Source of the DNA: Aplectana chamaeleonis
Taxonomy: Eukaryota; Nematoda; Chromadorea; Rhabditida; Cosmocercidae
Direction of reading: 5' to 3'
Length of the DNA: 64,000 nt
Assembly (NCBI GenBank): GCA_029168955.1
Contig: JAPDOI010001076.1
Coordinates: forward strand, 162,521 to 226,520
Shown here: one piece after another, positions 1-7,577 of the stretch
Layout of the letters: each line of letters starts with the position of its first letter
Position numbering within the stretch: the first letter of the stretch is position 1
The notes under the pieces: generated by a model
What the model was told of the DNA's origin: nothing
Database searches by the model: none
The model's input: only the letters and a program-made list of their open reading frames with translations
Made by a program: the position numbers and the translations under genes

Positions 1-764
1 AGCACCATATCCAGACTCGAATCTACCAGAAGGGAACTCCAGCATGTTTCGCTCCGTTGACATTCTCTTTCCTGAAAGCTTCTTGAGAACGCTCCATGTT
101 TTCTTGGCGTCAGTCTTGAAGTTAATGGATTCAGTAAACTCCTGCCATCTCTTTTGCTTGTGATTGTTGAGCAAGTTGGTGATCTCGTCAGACAGTTGCT
201 GAATGCTCGAGTCAGCGGGGTTGGCTCGACGCTTCTCATCTCGTAGTTCGATCAGCTCCAGAACTTCCTTCGGAACGTTAGGGTGAAACGTTCTCACCCG
301 TCCTGTAGGAATGGCTGTTCTAGAGGCATTGCATATGGCATCAACGACGAACTTCTCTTTCTCGTGTACAGAGCCGGTGAGCGGATAGTTGGCTACCCGA
401 CCGAGTAACACCTCCTTAAACAGGACCCAATTAGCCTTACGATAATTAGTATACAATTTGCTACGTGAGCCTGAGAAGGGTGCAAGATGACTATTAAGAG
501 ACAAATCCAGTGAAGCACATATTGGTACATGATCGCTGGCCATGACAACAGCAGTGGACCAGTTACAACATACAGCCAGAGAGGAAGAGACGAAAGTAAC
601 ATCTGGCGAAGAGGGCCTGCCCGTGTTGGGGAGACGAGTAGGGGCATCCTCATTGATAGCAACAAGATCACAATCATCCGCAAACTGCTCAAGTAGTTCG
701 CCTCTATCATCGAGACCTAGAGAGGAGAACCAGGACGATGAGTGTGCATTATAATCACCAGCCA
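1..764 (-). pseudogene. Endonuclease C-terminus to RT linker of element A, open at window edge
   Basis: An uninterrupted frame runs from the ATG at 764 to position 1, about 254 codons, and continues outside the window. Near its start it reads MAGDYNAHSSSW, the conserved GDxNAH endonuclease motif, then GRPSSPDVTFVSS and SDHVPI, the last carrying the catalytic Ser-Asp-His. After that comes the basic linker leading to RT. It aligns along its whole length with element D (18190-18950). The ATG at 764 is an internal codon of the original protein, because homologous protein continues upstream across a frameshift near 785. Coding potential survives, but the upstream breaks make the element defective. 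Confidence 0.8.
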
Positions 765-965
765 TAATAACTGAGGACGAAAGGGAGGGAAGAGTGTACA
801 GTAAGCAAAAATGGTGTAGGATCAAAAGAATTGGGACAAGAGGTGGTTGGGGAATATAACCATTAACAACACCTCATGGGCAACTTGGCAATACAATATG
901 CCCACCGATACACCCAACAACATTATCAGCGGGGAGCGCAATGAGGTGTGAGGGAATAGAAGATT

Positions 966-1166
966 TTACAAAAGTAGATACGCCACCACCATGGGAAGTA
1001 CGGGGGAGGTGGTAAGACGTGTAACCGGGGAGGCGGGAAGGGAAGAGGAAGCGCTAAGTTTTGTCTCCTGCAGGAGGATGATATCAGGATGATAGCGTTC
1101 AATGTACAATGTCAGTTCAACAAGTTTGGCACGCAGGCCATTAATGTTAAGTTGAAAAATGTCCAA
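966..1166 (-). pseudogene. Endonuclease N-terminus of element A
   Basis: This short open stretch reads LNINGLRAKL, then HPDIILLQETKL, the hallmark opening of an APE-type endonuclease, whose catalytic Asn and Glu sit in these motifs. It is out of frame with the PHD finger upstream and goes out of frame again near 1020, where the expected GGGVSTFV motif appears in a neighbouring frame. It is a decayed fragment, not an independent gene. Confidence 0.75.
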
Positions 1167-1528
1167 ACTATGATGAGGAGCACTAGGGGAGAATTAGAGC
1201 AAGATATACAACAAAAAGCATCAGTGTAGTCACTATAGCTAGCTAACCCCGAACATTTGAGGTGTACCCAGCCAAGGCAACCACCGCACTGAACGCTAGC
1301 GTGTTGAGCCGATAATCCACAGTGACAACAGGGATATCGCGGAGTCTTGCGCGGCCCTGGGTTCCTCTCAATGCCAGCTCGTAGTAGTAGAATACGAAGG
1401 AGTGCGGCAGCCAGCCATTCGCACTCCCACACAGAAAAAACTCCTCGTGGAGTTGTAGATGCCCGTTTGATGAGTCTCCTTGATCTTGGTAGTCGACTCC
1501 ACAGATCCACCACGCGTAGGTTGAGCAT
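1112..1528 (-). pseudogene. PHD finger with 2A-like motif, N-terminus of element A
   Basis: The first methionine inside the element is at 1528; an earlier in-frame ATG at 1588 falls in the neighbouring element T. From 1528 the frame reads a basic stretch, a leucine-rich segment (residues 39-49), then GIERNPGP (52-59), then a C4HC3 PHD-like finger with C67, C70, C81, C84, H89, C92, C107 and C110. PHD fingers in this position are known from several APE-type non-LTR elements and may contact chromatin or RNA. The frame ends at 1112 because of a frameshift where the endonuclease should begin; the endonuclease start (LNINGLRAKL, then QETKL) continues in another frame at 1166-966. The 2A consensus Asp is replaced by Gly. 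Confidence 0.75.
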
Positions 1529-1537
1529 CTCGGATCC

Positions 1538-2031
1538 TTCACGGTTGTTCCCATGGCCTTCCCCCGAACATGATGAACGCGAAAACAAAGCCGCAGCGTA
1601 TACGGTGACGCAGACGGGCTAGTCGCGAGGTGGTCTCGCACTTCGCAAGTTGAGGGGGTAGATCTGCCACTCAAGGACTACTAAGGCATCTCTGTCTGGT
1701 TTTCAGAGGAGCTAATAAGCTTCTCTATAACCTTTAGTCAGAGGTGAATATTTTTGGACCGATCGCAGTTTTTCAGGAACAGGACAGTCGAAAACAGCGA
1801 GTTTTAGCAAGCTGATTTTTGATCAATCATTGAACAATGGGAAGATCTGCAGTCGGAAGGTCGCGGGAAGACCTGTAGTCGGCAGAACAAAAGAACTCCT
1901 GCTGTGGGAACTTCCCTATTACTCTGCTGTCGAGACGTCCCCTTCGCCTCCCGATTCGGGGGAAGTTCCCCAGTTGTTTCGAGGGAAGTTCTGCTGTCGT
2001 TCTCGGGAACTTCCCCACGAATATCTGAGTA
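1538..2031. mobile_element. TIR DNA element T, copy 1 (left end missing)
   Basis: This stretch matches 5315-5822 at high identity with only small indels. Its right end carries AACTTCCCCACGAATATC, the reverse complement of the left end of copy 2 (GATATTCGTGGGGAAGTT at 5285-5302). The left terminus is absent here: the match stops at 1538, exactly where retrotransposon A begins, so A most likely inserted into T. The right half contains several GGGAAGTTCC-like subterminal motifs in both orientations, as expected for a transposase-bound DNA element end. No transposase frame is present, so the element is non-autonomous. Confidence 0.7.
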
Positions 2032-2045
2032 GCGCTGTAAACTTG

Positions 2046-2212
2046 GTAAAGGTCGCGGAACCATCACGGTACGAGCACGACAAAGTCGACGGATAGGTCG
2101 ATTGGGTAACTATCGCGGAACGGACGCGGATCGCGGGACTAGGGGGAGACGAACACGGTACCAGGGCGGATCGCGGGAGCGTGCTAGCGCGAAAGATTCT
2201 CTCAGAGTGGCC
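2046..2212. repeat. Dispersed repeat, also at 26130-26297
   Basis: About 167 bp matches 26130-26297 in the same orientation at roughly 80% identity by eye. Both copies are rich in TCGCGG and ACCATCACGG motifs and end with ATTCTCTCAGAGT. It directly follows the right end of TIR element T. Class unknown; no coding potential. Confidence 0.65.
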
Positions 2213-2236
2213 CATTTCAAATCCACTATGGCGGAT

Positions 2237-2474
2237 CAGTGGTCATGAAACTACGGAAGCCTCCCGGGAAGGTTTTCAGAACCAGTCGATGTACAGGCTA
2301 GAAAACGGCAAACATGGTTCCTACGCTAGCTGGTGCGGAGCGGAGGTTAGAGACAGTGAGAGTGCGCGCCGCTCGCGCCTCGAATGATAAGAATTACGTT
2401 TTATAGAGGGTATGCGGAGGGCGGACTTTGGACCCTTCCGGGAGGCTCCCGTAGTTCCATGAATACGGCCACTG
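2237..2474. repeat. Inverted-repeat pair around a MITE-X copy
   Basis: The left arm (2237-2275) and right arm (2427-2474) are imperfect inverted repeats sharing CATGAAACTACGGAAGCC-like sequence and CCTCCCGGGAAGG. Between them lies the MITE-X copy (2290-2409). A third copy of the arm in plus orientation lies at 2771-2820. This looks like a small TIR element that received a second insertion, plus a separate terminus nearby. Confidence 0.5.
2290..2409 (+). repeat. MITE-X, copy 1
   Basis: It matches the reverse complement of about 23475-23632: both read from GTACAGGCTA and an AAAACGGC-containing end through GCTGGTGCGGAGCGG and GTTAGAGACAGTGAGAG to a TTTTATAG end. The terminal inverted repeats (AAAACGG.../...CGTTTTATAG) are partly eroded here and clearer in the second copy. 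Non-coding. Confidence 0.6.
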
Positions 2475-2770
2475 GTGTATGACGCGATTCTCATTCTCAT
2501 GGTGCAACGTCGAACGGCAGAAAAATTTGTGAATGGGGCTTTGAGCGACGCCCATTCTTTGCGAGGGCGCGCTCACGTCAGCTCTAGCGGTTTATCGCAG
2601 TAAAGATTCCATAGGCAATGCAGCTGGCTTTTAGGTAGCGTTCATCCGTGGCGAGAATGCGCGAGAATTTGATGCTCTCCAGCGCTCCTCAACGCTAGTG
2701 GACCCCCATTGCGACAATGAACAGGGGCAAACATCCCCCCGCCTTGAATTCATTCGATTAATAAGGTTTG

Positions 2771-2820
2771 ACCTGTGGCCGTATTCATGAACCTCCTGGA
2801 GCCTCCCGAGAAGGTCCAAA
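2771..2820 (+). repeat. Third copy of the CGTATTCATGAAC arm
   Basis: GTGGCCGTATTCATGAAC followed by CCTCCTGGAGCCTCCCGAG matches the inverted arms at 2237-2275 and 2427-2474. It faces the 2427-2474 arm across ~300 bp, so the two could be the ends of another inverted-repeat element. Confidence 0.45.
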
Positions 2821-3003
2821 TTCCACTCGGCGCACACGGCAGGTTGACAGGAAGGTTCCCGGTTAGGGTGAACAGAAAGGTTCACGGCTACATGGCGGGA
2901 ACGCGGGAGGGTTCCTAGCCATCTAGCGGCTTGACGGAGAGGGGTGTGGCTGCCTGCTACGTCGATCTCATGCGGGCGGCGTAACGCGGCAGAAAATGAT
3001 CGA

Positions 3004-3286
3004 TACTGTGCTTATCTGGGTCAAATTCCGGTCCGCAATCGCGTCTCGACACGCTTTGCGGCCGCGCGCTTTCAAGTCGGAAGAGTTTCTAGCACTGCAG
3101 CTGCCGACCTGTTGACTCTAGGTGGGTTTTAGAAACTGGAAACTAAACAAAATTGAAGAAAACTGTATAAAAAAGCCATATCGAGTCGGCTTTGGAGCTG
3201 GAAACTCGATTGACTCGAGCGCGTGCGGCCGCAGAGCGTGTCGAGACGCAATTGCGGACCGGAATTTGACCCAGATAAGCAGAGTA
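3004..3286. mobile_element. TA-flanked MITE with ~65-bp TIRs, copy 1
   Basis: The 283-bp element begins TA-CTGTGCTTATCTGGG and ends with the inverse, ...CAGATAAGCAGAG-TA. The arms (about 3004-3068 and 3222-3286) are near-perfect inverted repeats that include GTCTCGACACGC and GCGGCCGC. A second copy lies at 27267-27547 and also ends in TA. A TA target duplication and long TIRs fit a non-autonomous Tc1/mariner-type element; family assignment is inference. The short open frames across it are incidental. Confidence 0.8.
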
Positions 3287-3364
3287 CCTTCCTGAGAGGC
3301 AGCGCGTGCTTTACCCGTCCACCCGTACAGCTGAGGCCGTGTACGCTATCCCCGCCGGAATTCA

Positions 3365-3848
3365 TTAAAGGCACAGTCCAACCTCAAAATCGTTTTTCTG
3401 TTCCTCTGCTTATCCTGAATACAGTCCCACGCTGATTCCAATGATGTATCTGTAATCGTACACGACGCTGTGGGAACGGAGTTATGGCCCTCAAAAATTG
3501 AGCTGCGGAAGCATGGTGGACGAGTTGTCCGAGGCTTGTAACTTCCGTCAATTGCAACCGGTTAATGCAAACCGACGTGAATAAACAGATAAGCTAAAAA
3601 TGGAGAGAAGAACGGGGCCATCCATCGGAACTCATCGCTCATCTTGCCACTATTAAGCTCGGAAGATCGTAAAAGGGGCAAGCCAGAGTGGCTTCCTGAT
3701 GTGGGCGCCCCAGGGTGGCCTCCTCCTATAACTCGCTTATTCGGAGGAATTGAGAGCTCGCACTTGGCAGGTGCTATATAGGGTAGCTCTACTTCATAAT
3801 TATGGGGAAATCTCAGATTTCGCTCCTAAGCTTGGACTGTGCCTTTAA
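3365..3848 (+). mobile_element. TTAA-flanked MITE, copy 1
   Basis: The 484-bp element begins TTAA-AGGCACAGTCC and ends GGACTGTGCCT-TTAA. Its internal sequence (GTGGACGAGTTGTC, GAGGCTTGTAACTTCCGTC) recurs in inverse orientation at 6321-6812 and 7063-7556. The TTAA target duplication is the signature of piggyBac-type transposition, so this is probably a non-autonomous piggyBac-like MITE. No transposase frame is seen. Confidence 0.8.
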
Positions 3849-4022
3849 CAGTAGAGCTGAGAGGCAGCAGCCTCCCACCCGGCGGCCTTCTCTCCGTCTT
3901 TGCGGGTGGTTTCTCATGCTCACCTCTGCTCTCACAGGTGGCAAATAGAGGGATATTGAAGTTTCGACCGGGATACACAGTATTGGTTGCCACACGCCGG
4001 GCACGGGAGGTTTAAGGGTCGT

Positions 4023-4142
4023 TTATAGTTTCGCCGCCGAGCGGCGCGTCGATGTGCAATCCTATGATATTGATCGCACGGTGCGGCACGATCGATATTG
4101 TATAAATGCACTTCGCCGCGTCGCTCGGCGGCGGAACTATAG
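4023..4142. repeat. Short foldback element, TA-ended
   Basis: The arms (about 4024-4074 and 4090-4142) are imperfect inverted repeats starting TATAGTTTCGCCGCCGAGCG and ending CGGCGGAACTATA. The ~118-bp unit would fold into one long hairpin. It abuts the first recognisable base of retrotransposon B, so open frames that cross this boundary are not genuine. Confidence 0.65.
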
Positions 4143-4209
4143 GGAAGAAGATCGCCTCCGTGCAAACCGACGTCATCCCCTCCACAAAGAGGGTTTTTGT
4201 CATGGGAGA

Positions 4210-4801
4210 GGTGCCGGCCGGCCGCAGCTGTCCTTCGGATTCTCTTACAAAGGGCCGGCGTGGAGGAATCCTGGACCAGCTCAGAAGTACCCATGCGCCA
4301 CGTGCGGCATGGATGTCACACGGAGAAACGCAAGCGTCCAGTGCTTCGGATGCCAGAGGTGGGTGCATCTCTCCTGTTCGGGTCTCAGCTCTGTTAGGCA
4401 TCAAAACTCTTCTTTTCGATGTGTTTTGTGCTCCTCACCTACCACCTCTGATTCCTCAGACTCCAATCGCCCCCTTTCCATTGTACATATCAATCTAAAC
4501 GGCCTTCGTGCCAAGCTCTCTCTCTCTCTCTCTTCGCACGTACTTACCACCCAGACGTCCTCATGGTTCAAGAAACCGAACTCTCTCCATCCCCCACTCA
4601 TCCTCATCCCAATATCTCTGGCTACACTACCTTTCATGCTCCAATGTCAACCCTCGGCGCAGGAGTTTCAACCTTTGTTTTATCTTCACTTCCCCCAAAC
4701 CTCATTCCCAGCACTCCCACGGACGGTACTCTCGAGTACCTTCCAATCCAACTCCCCTAAAAACACCCCTCTTTTGCACATATACATTCCACCTACAACT
4801 T
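4210..4801 (+). pseudogene. PHD finger and partial endonuclease of element B
   Basis: A PHD-like finger is coded by 4294-4431, starting CATCGMD and ending CVLCSS, with spacing C-x2-C-x11-C-x2-C-x4-H-x2-C-x14-C-x2-C. The endonuclease follows with IVHINLNGLRAKL (about 4479-4516). The frame is then lost at a CT dinucleotide run (about 4517-4541) and resumes in another frame as MVQETELS (4563) through STLGAGVSTFVLS to a stop at 4758. Upstream, the 2A-like segment AGVE-RNPGP is split by a two-base deletion near 4262. The domain order matches elements A and C. Confidence 0.75.
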
Positions 4802-6079
4802 AGCTATATTATACAAAAGCTATACTGCAGGCCGCCATGGAGTACGCGGCACCGGTTTGGCAGCACTTGGTGTCGGACACATTCTAGACCAAAATGCAGC
4901 GTGTGCAAAACGCTGCTCTTCGGATCGCCACTAGGTGTGCTAGGAGTTCGCCCATTGAACATCTGCACACCGAGACCAGGCCACTACCAGTAAAGTAACA
5001 CTGTCAGCTCCAGATGCAGCAGCTGCATATAAACATCATCAAACAGCCCAACCAGCCATATTGTAGAGTACTTGAAACTGTAAGAGAGAGAGACATCAGA
5101 AAACCCTTCGTCGATGCTCCAAATAAAGTCAATCTACAAAGATGGCACGATTCAGAACAAAAACGCCTCCGTCTGTTGCGCGAGGAGCACACCCAGTCTT
5201 CCGAGGGTATTTGGAAAGAGCGGCTATTAATCCTATTCTGGGTACTGTGCCGCCTCGAGTTTCTGAATCTGAGTCTCAGCTTGTGATATTCGTGGGGAAG
5301 TTGGGAAGTTCGCTTCACGGTTGTTCCCATGGCCTTCCCCCGAACATGATGAACGCGAAAACAAAGCCGCAGCGTATACGGTGATGCAGACGGGCTAGTC
5401 GCGAGGTGGTCTCGCACTTCGCAAGTTGAGGGGATAGGTCTGCCATTCAAGGACTACTAAGGCATCTCTGTCTGGTTTTCAGAGGAGCTAATAAGCTTCT
5501 CTATAACCTTTAGTCAGAGGTAAATATTTTTGGACCGATCGCAGTTTTTCAGGAACAGGAGACTGTCGAAAACAGCGAGTTCTAGCAAGCTGATTTTTGA
5601 TCAATCATTGAACAATGGGAAGATCTGCAGTAGGAAGGTCGCGGGAAGACCTGCAGTCGGCCAGTCGGCAGAACAAAAGAACTCCTGCTGTGGGAACTCC
5701 CCCTATTACTCTGCTGTCGAGACGTCCCCTTCGCCTCCCCCCAATTCCGGGGAAGTTCCCCAGTTGTTTCGAGGGAAGTTCTGCTGTCGTTCTCGGGAAC
5801 TTCCCCACGATTATCTGAGTAGTAGACGTGCCAGATGCACCCTTCCCGCGTTGCGCTGTGAGCAGTCAACGTTACTGATGTCCTGCGTGAACAGGATCGA
5901 CGATAGCACTCCCGACGCTTGCCGGGATTGTGGTGGTACTGGCAATACTCTACACTTATTCAACTGTCCAAAAAACCCCACAACAAGGACTACAGTGGAC
6001 CTTTGGACGAATCGAACGCTGGTCGCCCAGTTGCTGGGCCTATGACAATACTTTCTTCGTGGCTGCAAAGAAGAAGAAG
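4802..6079 (+). mobile_element. Non-LTR retrotransposon fragment G (family 1-like), inserted in B
   Basis: A 5'-truncated 3' fragment is flanked by ACCTACAACTT (4791-4801 and 6080-6090). It codes the region after the RT fingers, MEYAAPVWQHL and RVQNAALRIATR, then VPPRV, and after an interrupting element T (5285-5815) the C-terminal zinc knuckle CRDCGGTGNTLHLFNC and the stop at 6043-6045. The 3' end is an AAGAAGAAGAAG tail like that of element D. It is related to D but clearly diverged. Stops at about 4886 and 4997 show decay. Confidence 0.8.
5285..5815. mobile_element. TIR DNA element T, copy 2 (complete), nested in G
   Basis: The left end GATATTCGTGGGGAAGTT (5285-5302) and right end AACTTCCCCACGATTATC (5798-5815) form terminal inverted repeats of about 18 bp with one mismatch. 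The insertion lies within the coding region of fragment G: retrotransposon protein reads up to VPPRVSESES on the left and resumes at RRARCTLPALRC on the right. Subterminal GGGAAGTTCC motifs cluster at the right end. The exact target duplication could not be fixed by eye. No transposase frame; superfamily undetermined. Confidence 0.75.
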
Positions 6080-6090
6080 ACCTACAACTT

Positions 6091-6320
6091 CATGCCCTTC
6101 ATCCTACAATGCTATCCCACTTCTTAAGCAGCTGAGCGACGTGTTCACCAGCCGCTCTACTTGCTCCCGCCAGCACGCTTTTCAGCTCGCACGTAGATTT
6201 ACATCGAAGTTAAACATGCTGCATTCCTTCGCATTCAGAGTCATCCCAATTTGGAACAAATTTCCTTCAGAGATCGCTGAGGCCGCGCATTTTACGCTTT
6301 TCAAAAGCAGGCTGTCCCAT
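6091..6320 (+). pseudogene. RT C-terminal tail of element B
   Basis: The frame reads SCPSSYNAIPLLKQLSD, which matches the endonuclease of element C, and then passes directly into a different domain, with FRVIPIWNKFPSEI, typical of the extreme C-terminus of CR1/L2/jockey-like RTs (the x-WN-x-LP motif). Endonuclease fused to RT tail implies a deletion of the whole polymerase core between them. Translation beyond 6320 enters the TTAA MITE and is not original. Confidence 0.65.
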
Positions 6321-6812
6321 TTAAAGGCACAGTACACCCTCAGATATGAATTTTGAGACTTTCATGTAATTGTGTAGAAGACCACTTCTGTATAACACGT
6401 GCCGAATTCCAGATCTCATTTCCTTCAAATAAGCGAGATATAAGCGACCACCACAGGCCCAACCCCCTTCGCTCACCACCACAGGCCCGACCCCCTAACA
6501 GATTTTCGAACTCGATAGCGGCTCGATGGATGGATGAATTCCAACAAATCGTCGTTCTTCAGTTCATTACCAAACTGTCTCCTTATTCTGACTTTCTCTC
6601 ACGCAACGATTGCGAATGAAGAGAAATACAGGCCTGAGACAACTCGTCCACCAATTTTTGACCCTCAAAATCGAGGCATCTTTGAAGAACCATAACTCTG
6701 TTCAAAGGGGGTCTTAGACGATTTCAGAGATACCACTGTGATCAGCGTGTGACTCTTTCCAAGATGAGCATAAAATCTGAGAATAAATTTTCTGGGTGTC
6801 CTGTGCCTTTAA
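6321..6812 (-). mobile_element. TTAA-flanked MITE, copy 2
   Basis: Begins TTAA-AGGCACAGTACACCC and ends GGGTGTCCTGTGCCT-TTAA, 492 bp. Its reverse complement matches copy 1 (3365-3848), including GTGGACGAGTTGTC and the CACGCTGAT segment. It is inserted in the RT tail of element B, whose 3' UTR resumes at 6813. Confidence 0.8.
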
Positions 6813-7010
6813 ACCTCAGGTCATTGCATGGGGCCGATGGCCGTGCTTCCTGCTAAAGCTTTAAATTTAGGGTGCTCTTATTCGTACGAGTGTTTTCTTT
6901 GCCTACTATTTTGTTTGCCTGCATGTCCCGGCTGTCGTGTTTAAACCTGTCTCACATACATTCTATATGTTTCTTTGTCGCCAGATAAAGCTATTGAATT
7001 GAAAAAAAAA
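6813..7010 (+). other. 3' UTR and tail of element B
   Basis: This segment ends with an inverted repeat ACATA...TATGT (6955-6971), TTTCTTT, then ATAAAGCTATTGAATTG and an A9 run. The same arrangement (ACATAC hairpin, TTTCTTT, ATAAAG) closes element C and occurs at 21850-21893, so it is the family 2 3' terminus, probably the region recognised by its RT. Confidence 0.65.
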
Positions 7011-7062
7011 TGATAGGCGAAGGGCAAGTTCACTGAACAGGCGCCAGTCTGCTCGGCCTAAA

Positions 7063-7556
7063 TTAAAGGCAGTGTTCACGATGAAAAAAGTTTTCGAAAT
7101 TCCACTAGGATTGGGTAGTGGAGGGACACTCTGTAACGTTAACGTCGAAAGAACACATGAAAACGAGCCAGGAAGAGCCCCAAAAGAGCCCGAAATTGCA
7201 ACTTCGAGCGCATTTAAAACCCCAAAAGCGCATCACACGCCCACCGACGTGAACAAATGAATGCTCGAGATCGTGAGATGAGAGATGATTTTCAATCATT
7301 AGCCCCGTTCTTCCCTTCATTCTCAGCTTCTCTCTTTACTCAGGTCAGCTCGCAAACATCGGCTGCAATAGACGGAAGTTACAAGCCTCGGACAACTCGT
7401 CCACCATGTTTCCATAGCTCAATCTCTGAGGGACCATACCTGCGTTCACAGAAGGTCTTGTATGATTTCAGAGACACCATTGGAATCAGCATGGGGCCGT
7501 TTTCAAGATAGGCAAAAAAACAGATAAACGATTTTCATCGTGAACACTGCCTTTAA
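7063..7556 (-). mobile_element. TTAA-flanked MITE, copy 3
   Basis: Begins TTAA-AGGCAGTGTTCACGATG and ends CATCGTGAACACTGCCT-TTAA, 494 bp, with near-perfect TIRs. The reverse complement matches copy 1 along most of its length, including GAGGCTTGTAACTTCCGTC. Copies 2 and 3 lie only 250 bp apart in the same orientation. Confidence 0.82.
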
Positions 7557-7577
7557 GATAAGAATGTTGACGAACAC

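Larger units (their letters stand above)
1..1537 (-). mobile_element. Non-LTR retrotransposon, element A (family 1), 3' part beyond window edge
   Basis: Read on the minus strand this segment encodes, in order, a PHD-type zinc finger (about 1330-1200), the start of an APE-type endonuclease (about 1160-970), the rest of the endonuclease and the start of the RT region (764-1). The protein is closely similar throughout to that of element D at 17976-20861, so both belong to one family. Reading frames are broken at about 1140, between 1010 and 780, and near 785, so the copy is inactive. The RT domain itself would lie left of position 1. The 5' boundary at 1537 is where sequence shared with the second copy of TIR element T begins, so A appears to sit inside T. 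Confidence 0.85.
4143..7010 (+). mobile_element. Non-LTR retrotransposon, element B (family 2), split by two later insertions
   Basis: Element B consists of 4143-4801 (PHD finger and endonuclease), 6091-6320 (a bit of endonuclease joined to the RT C-terminal tail) and 6813-7010 (3' UTR and tail). ACCTACAACTT occurs at 4791-4801 and again at 6080-6090, and the endonuclease reading resumes exactly there by comparison with element C. The intervening 1.28 kb is therefore a later retrotransposon insertion with an 11-bp target duplication. A TTAA MITE occupies 6321-6812. The RT catalytic core is missing through an internal deletion at about 6137, where the endonuclease abruptly joins the RT tail. 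The end is AATTG followed by nine A residues. Confidence 0.8.

Noticed and set aside
1347..1622. Plus-strand open frame opposite the PHD finger of element A
   Set aside because: It is antisense to a clearly homologous retrotransposon coding region and spans the A/T element junction.
1538..2031. Region considered as the 5' UTR of retrotransposon A
   Set aside because: The same sequence occurs at 5285-5815 as an independent insertion with terminal inverted repeats in the middle of another element's coding region.
4106..4498. Alternative open frames over the 5' part of element B, including one starting inside the foldback at 4054
   Set aside because: They cross from an unrelated hairpin element into B, or are in frames other than the one giving the PHD finger; C has the same shadow frames.
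5530..6045. 171-codon open frame considered as a gene
   Set aside because: Its first half is TIR element T and its second half is the zinc-knuckle end of retrotransposon fragment G; the fusion results from insertion.
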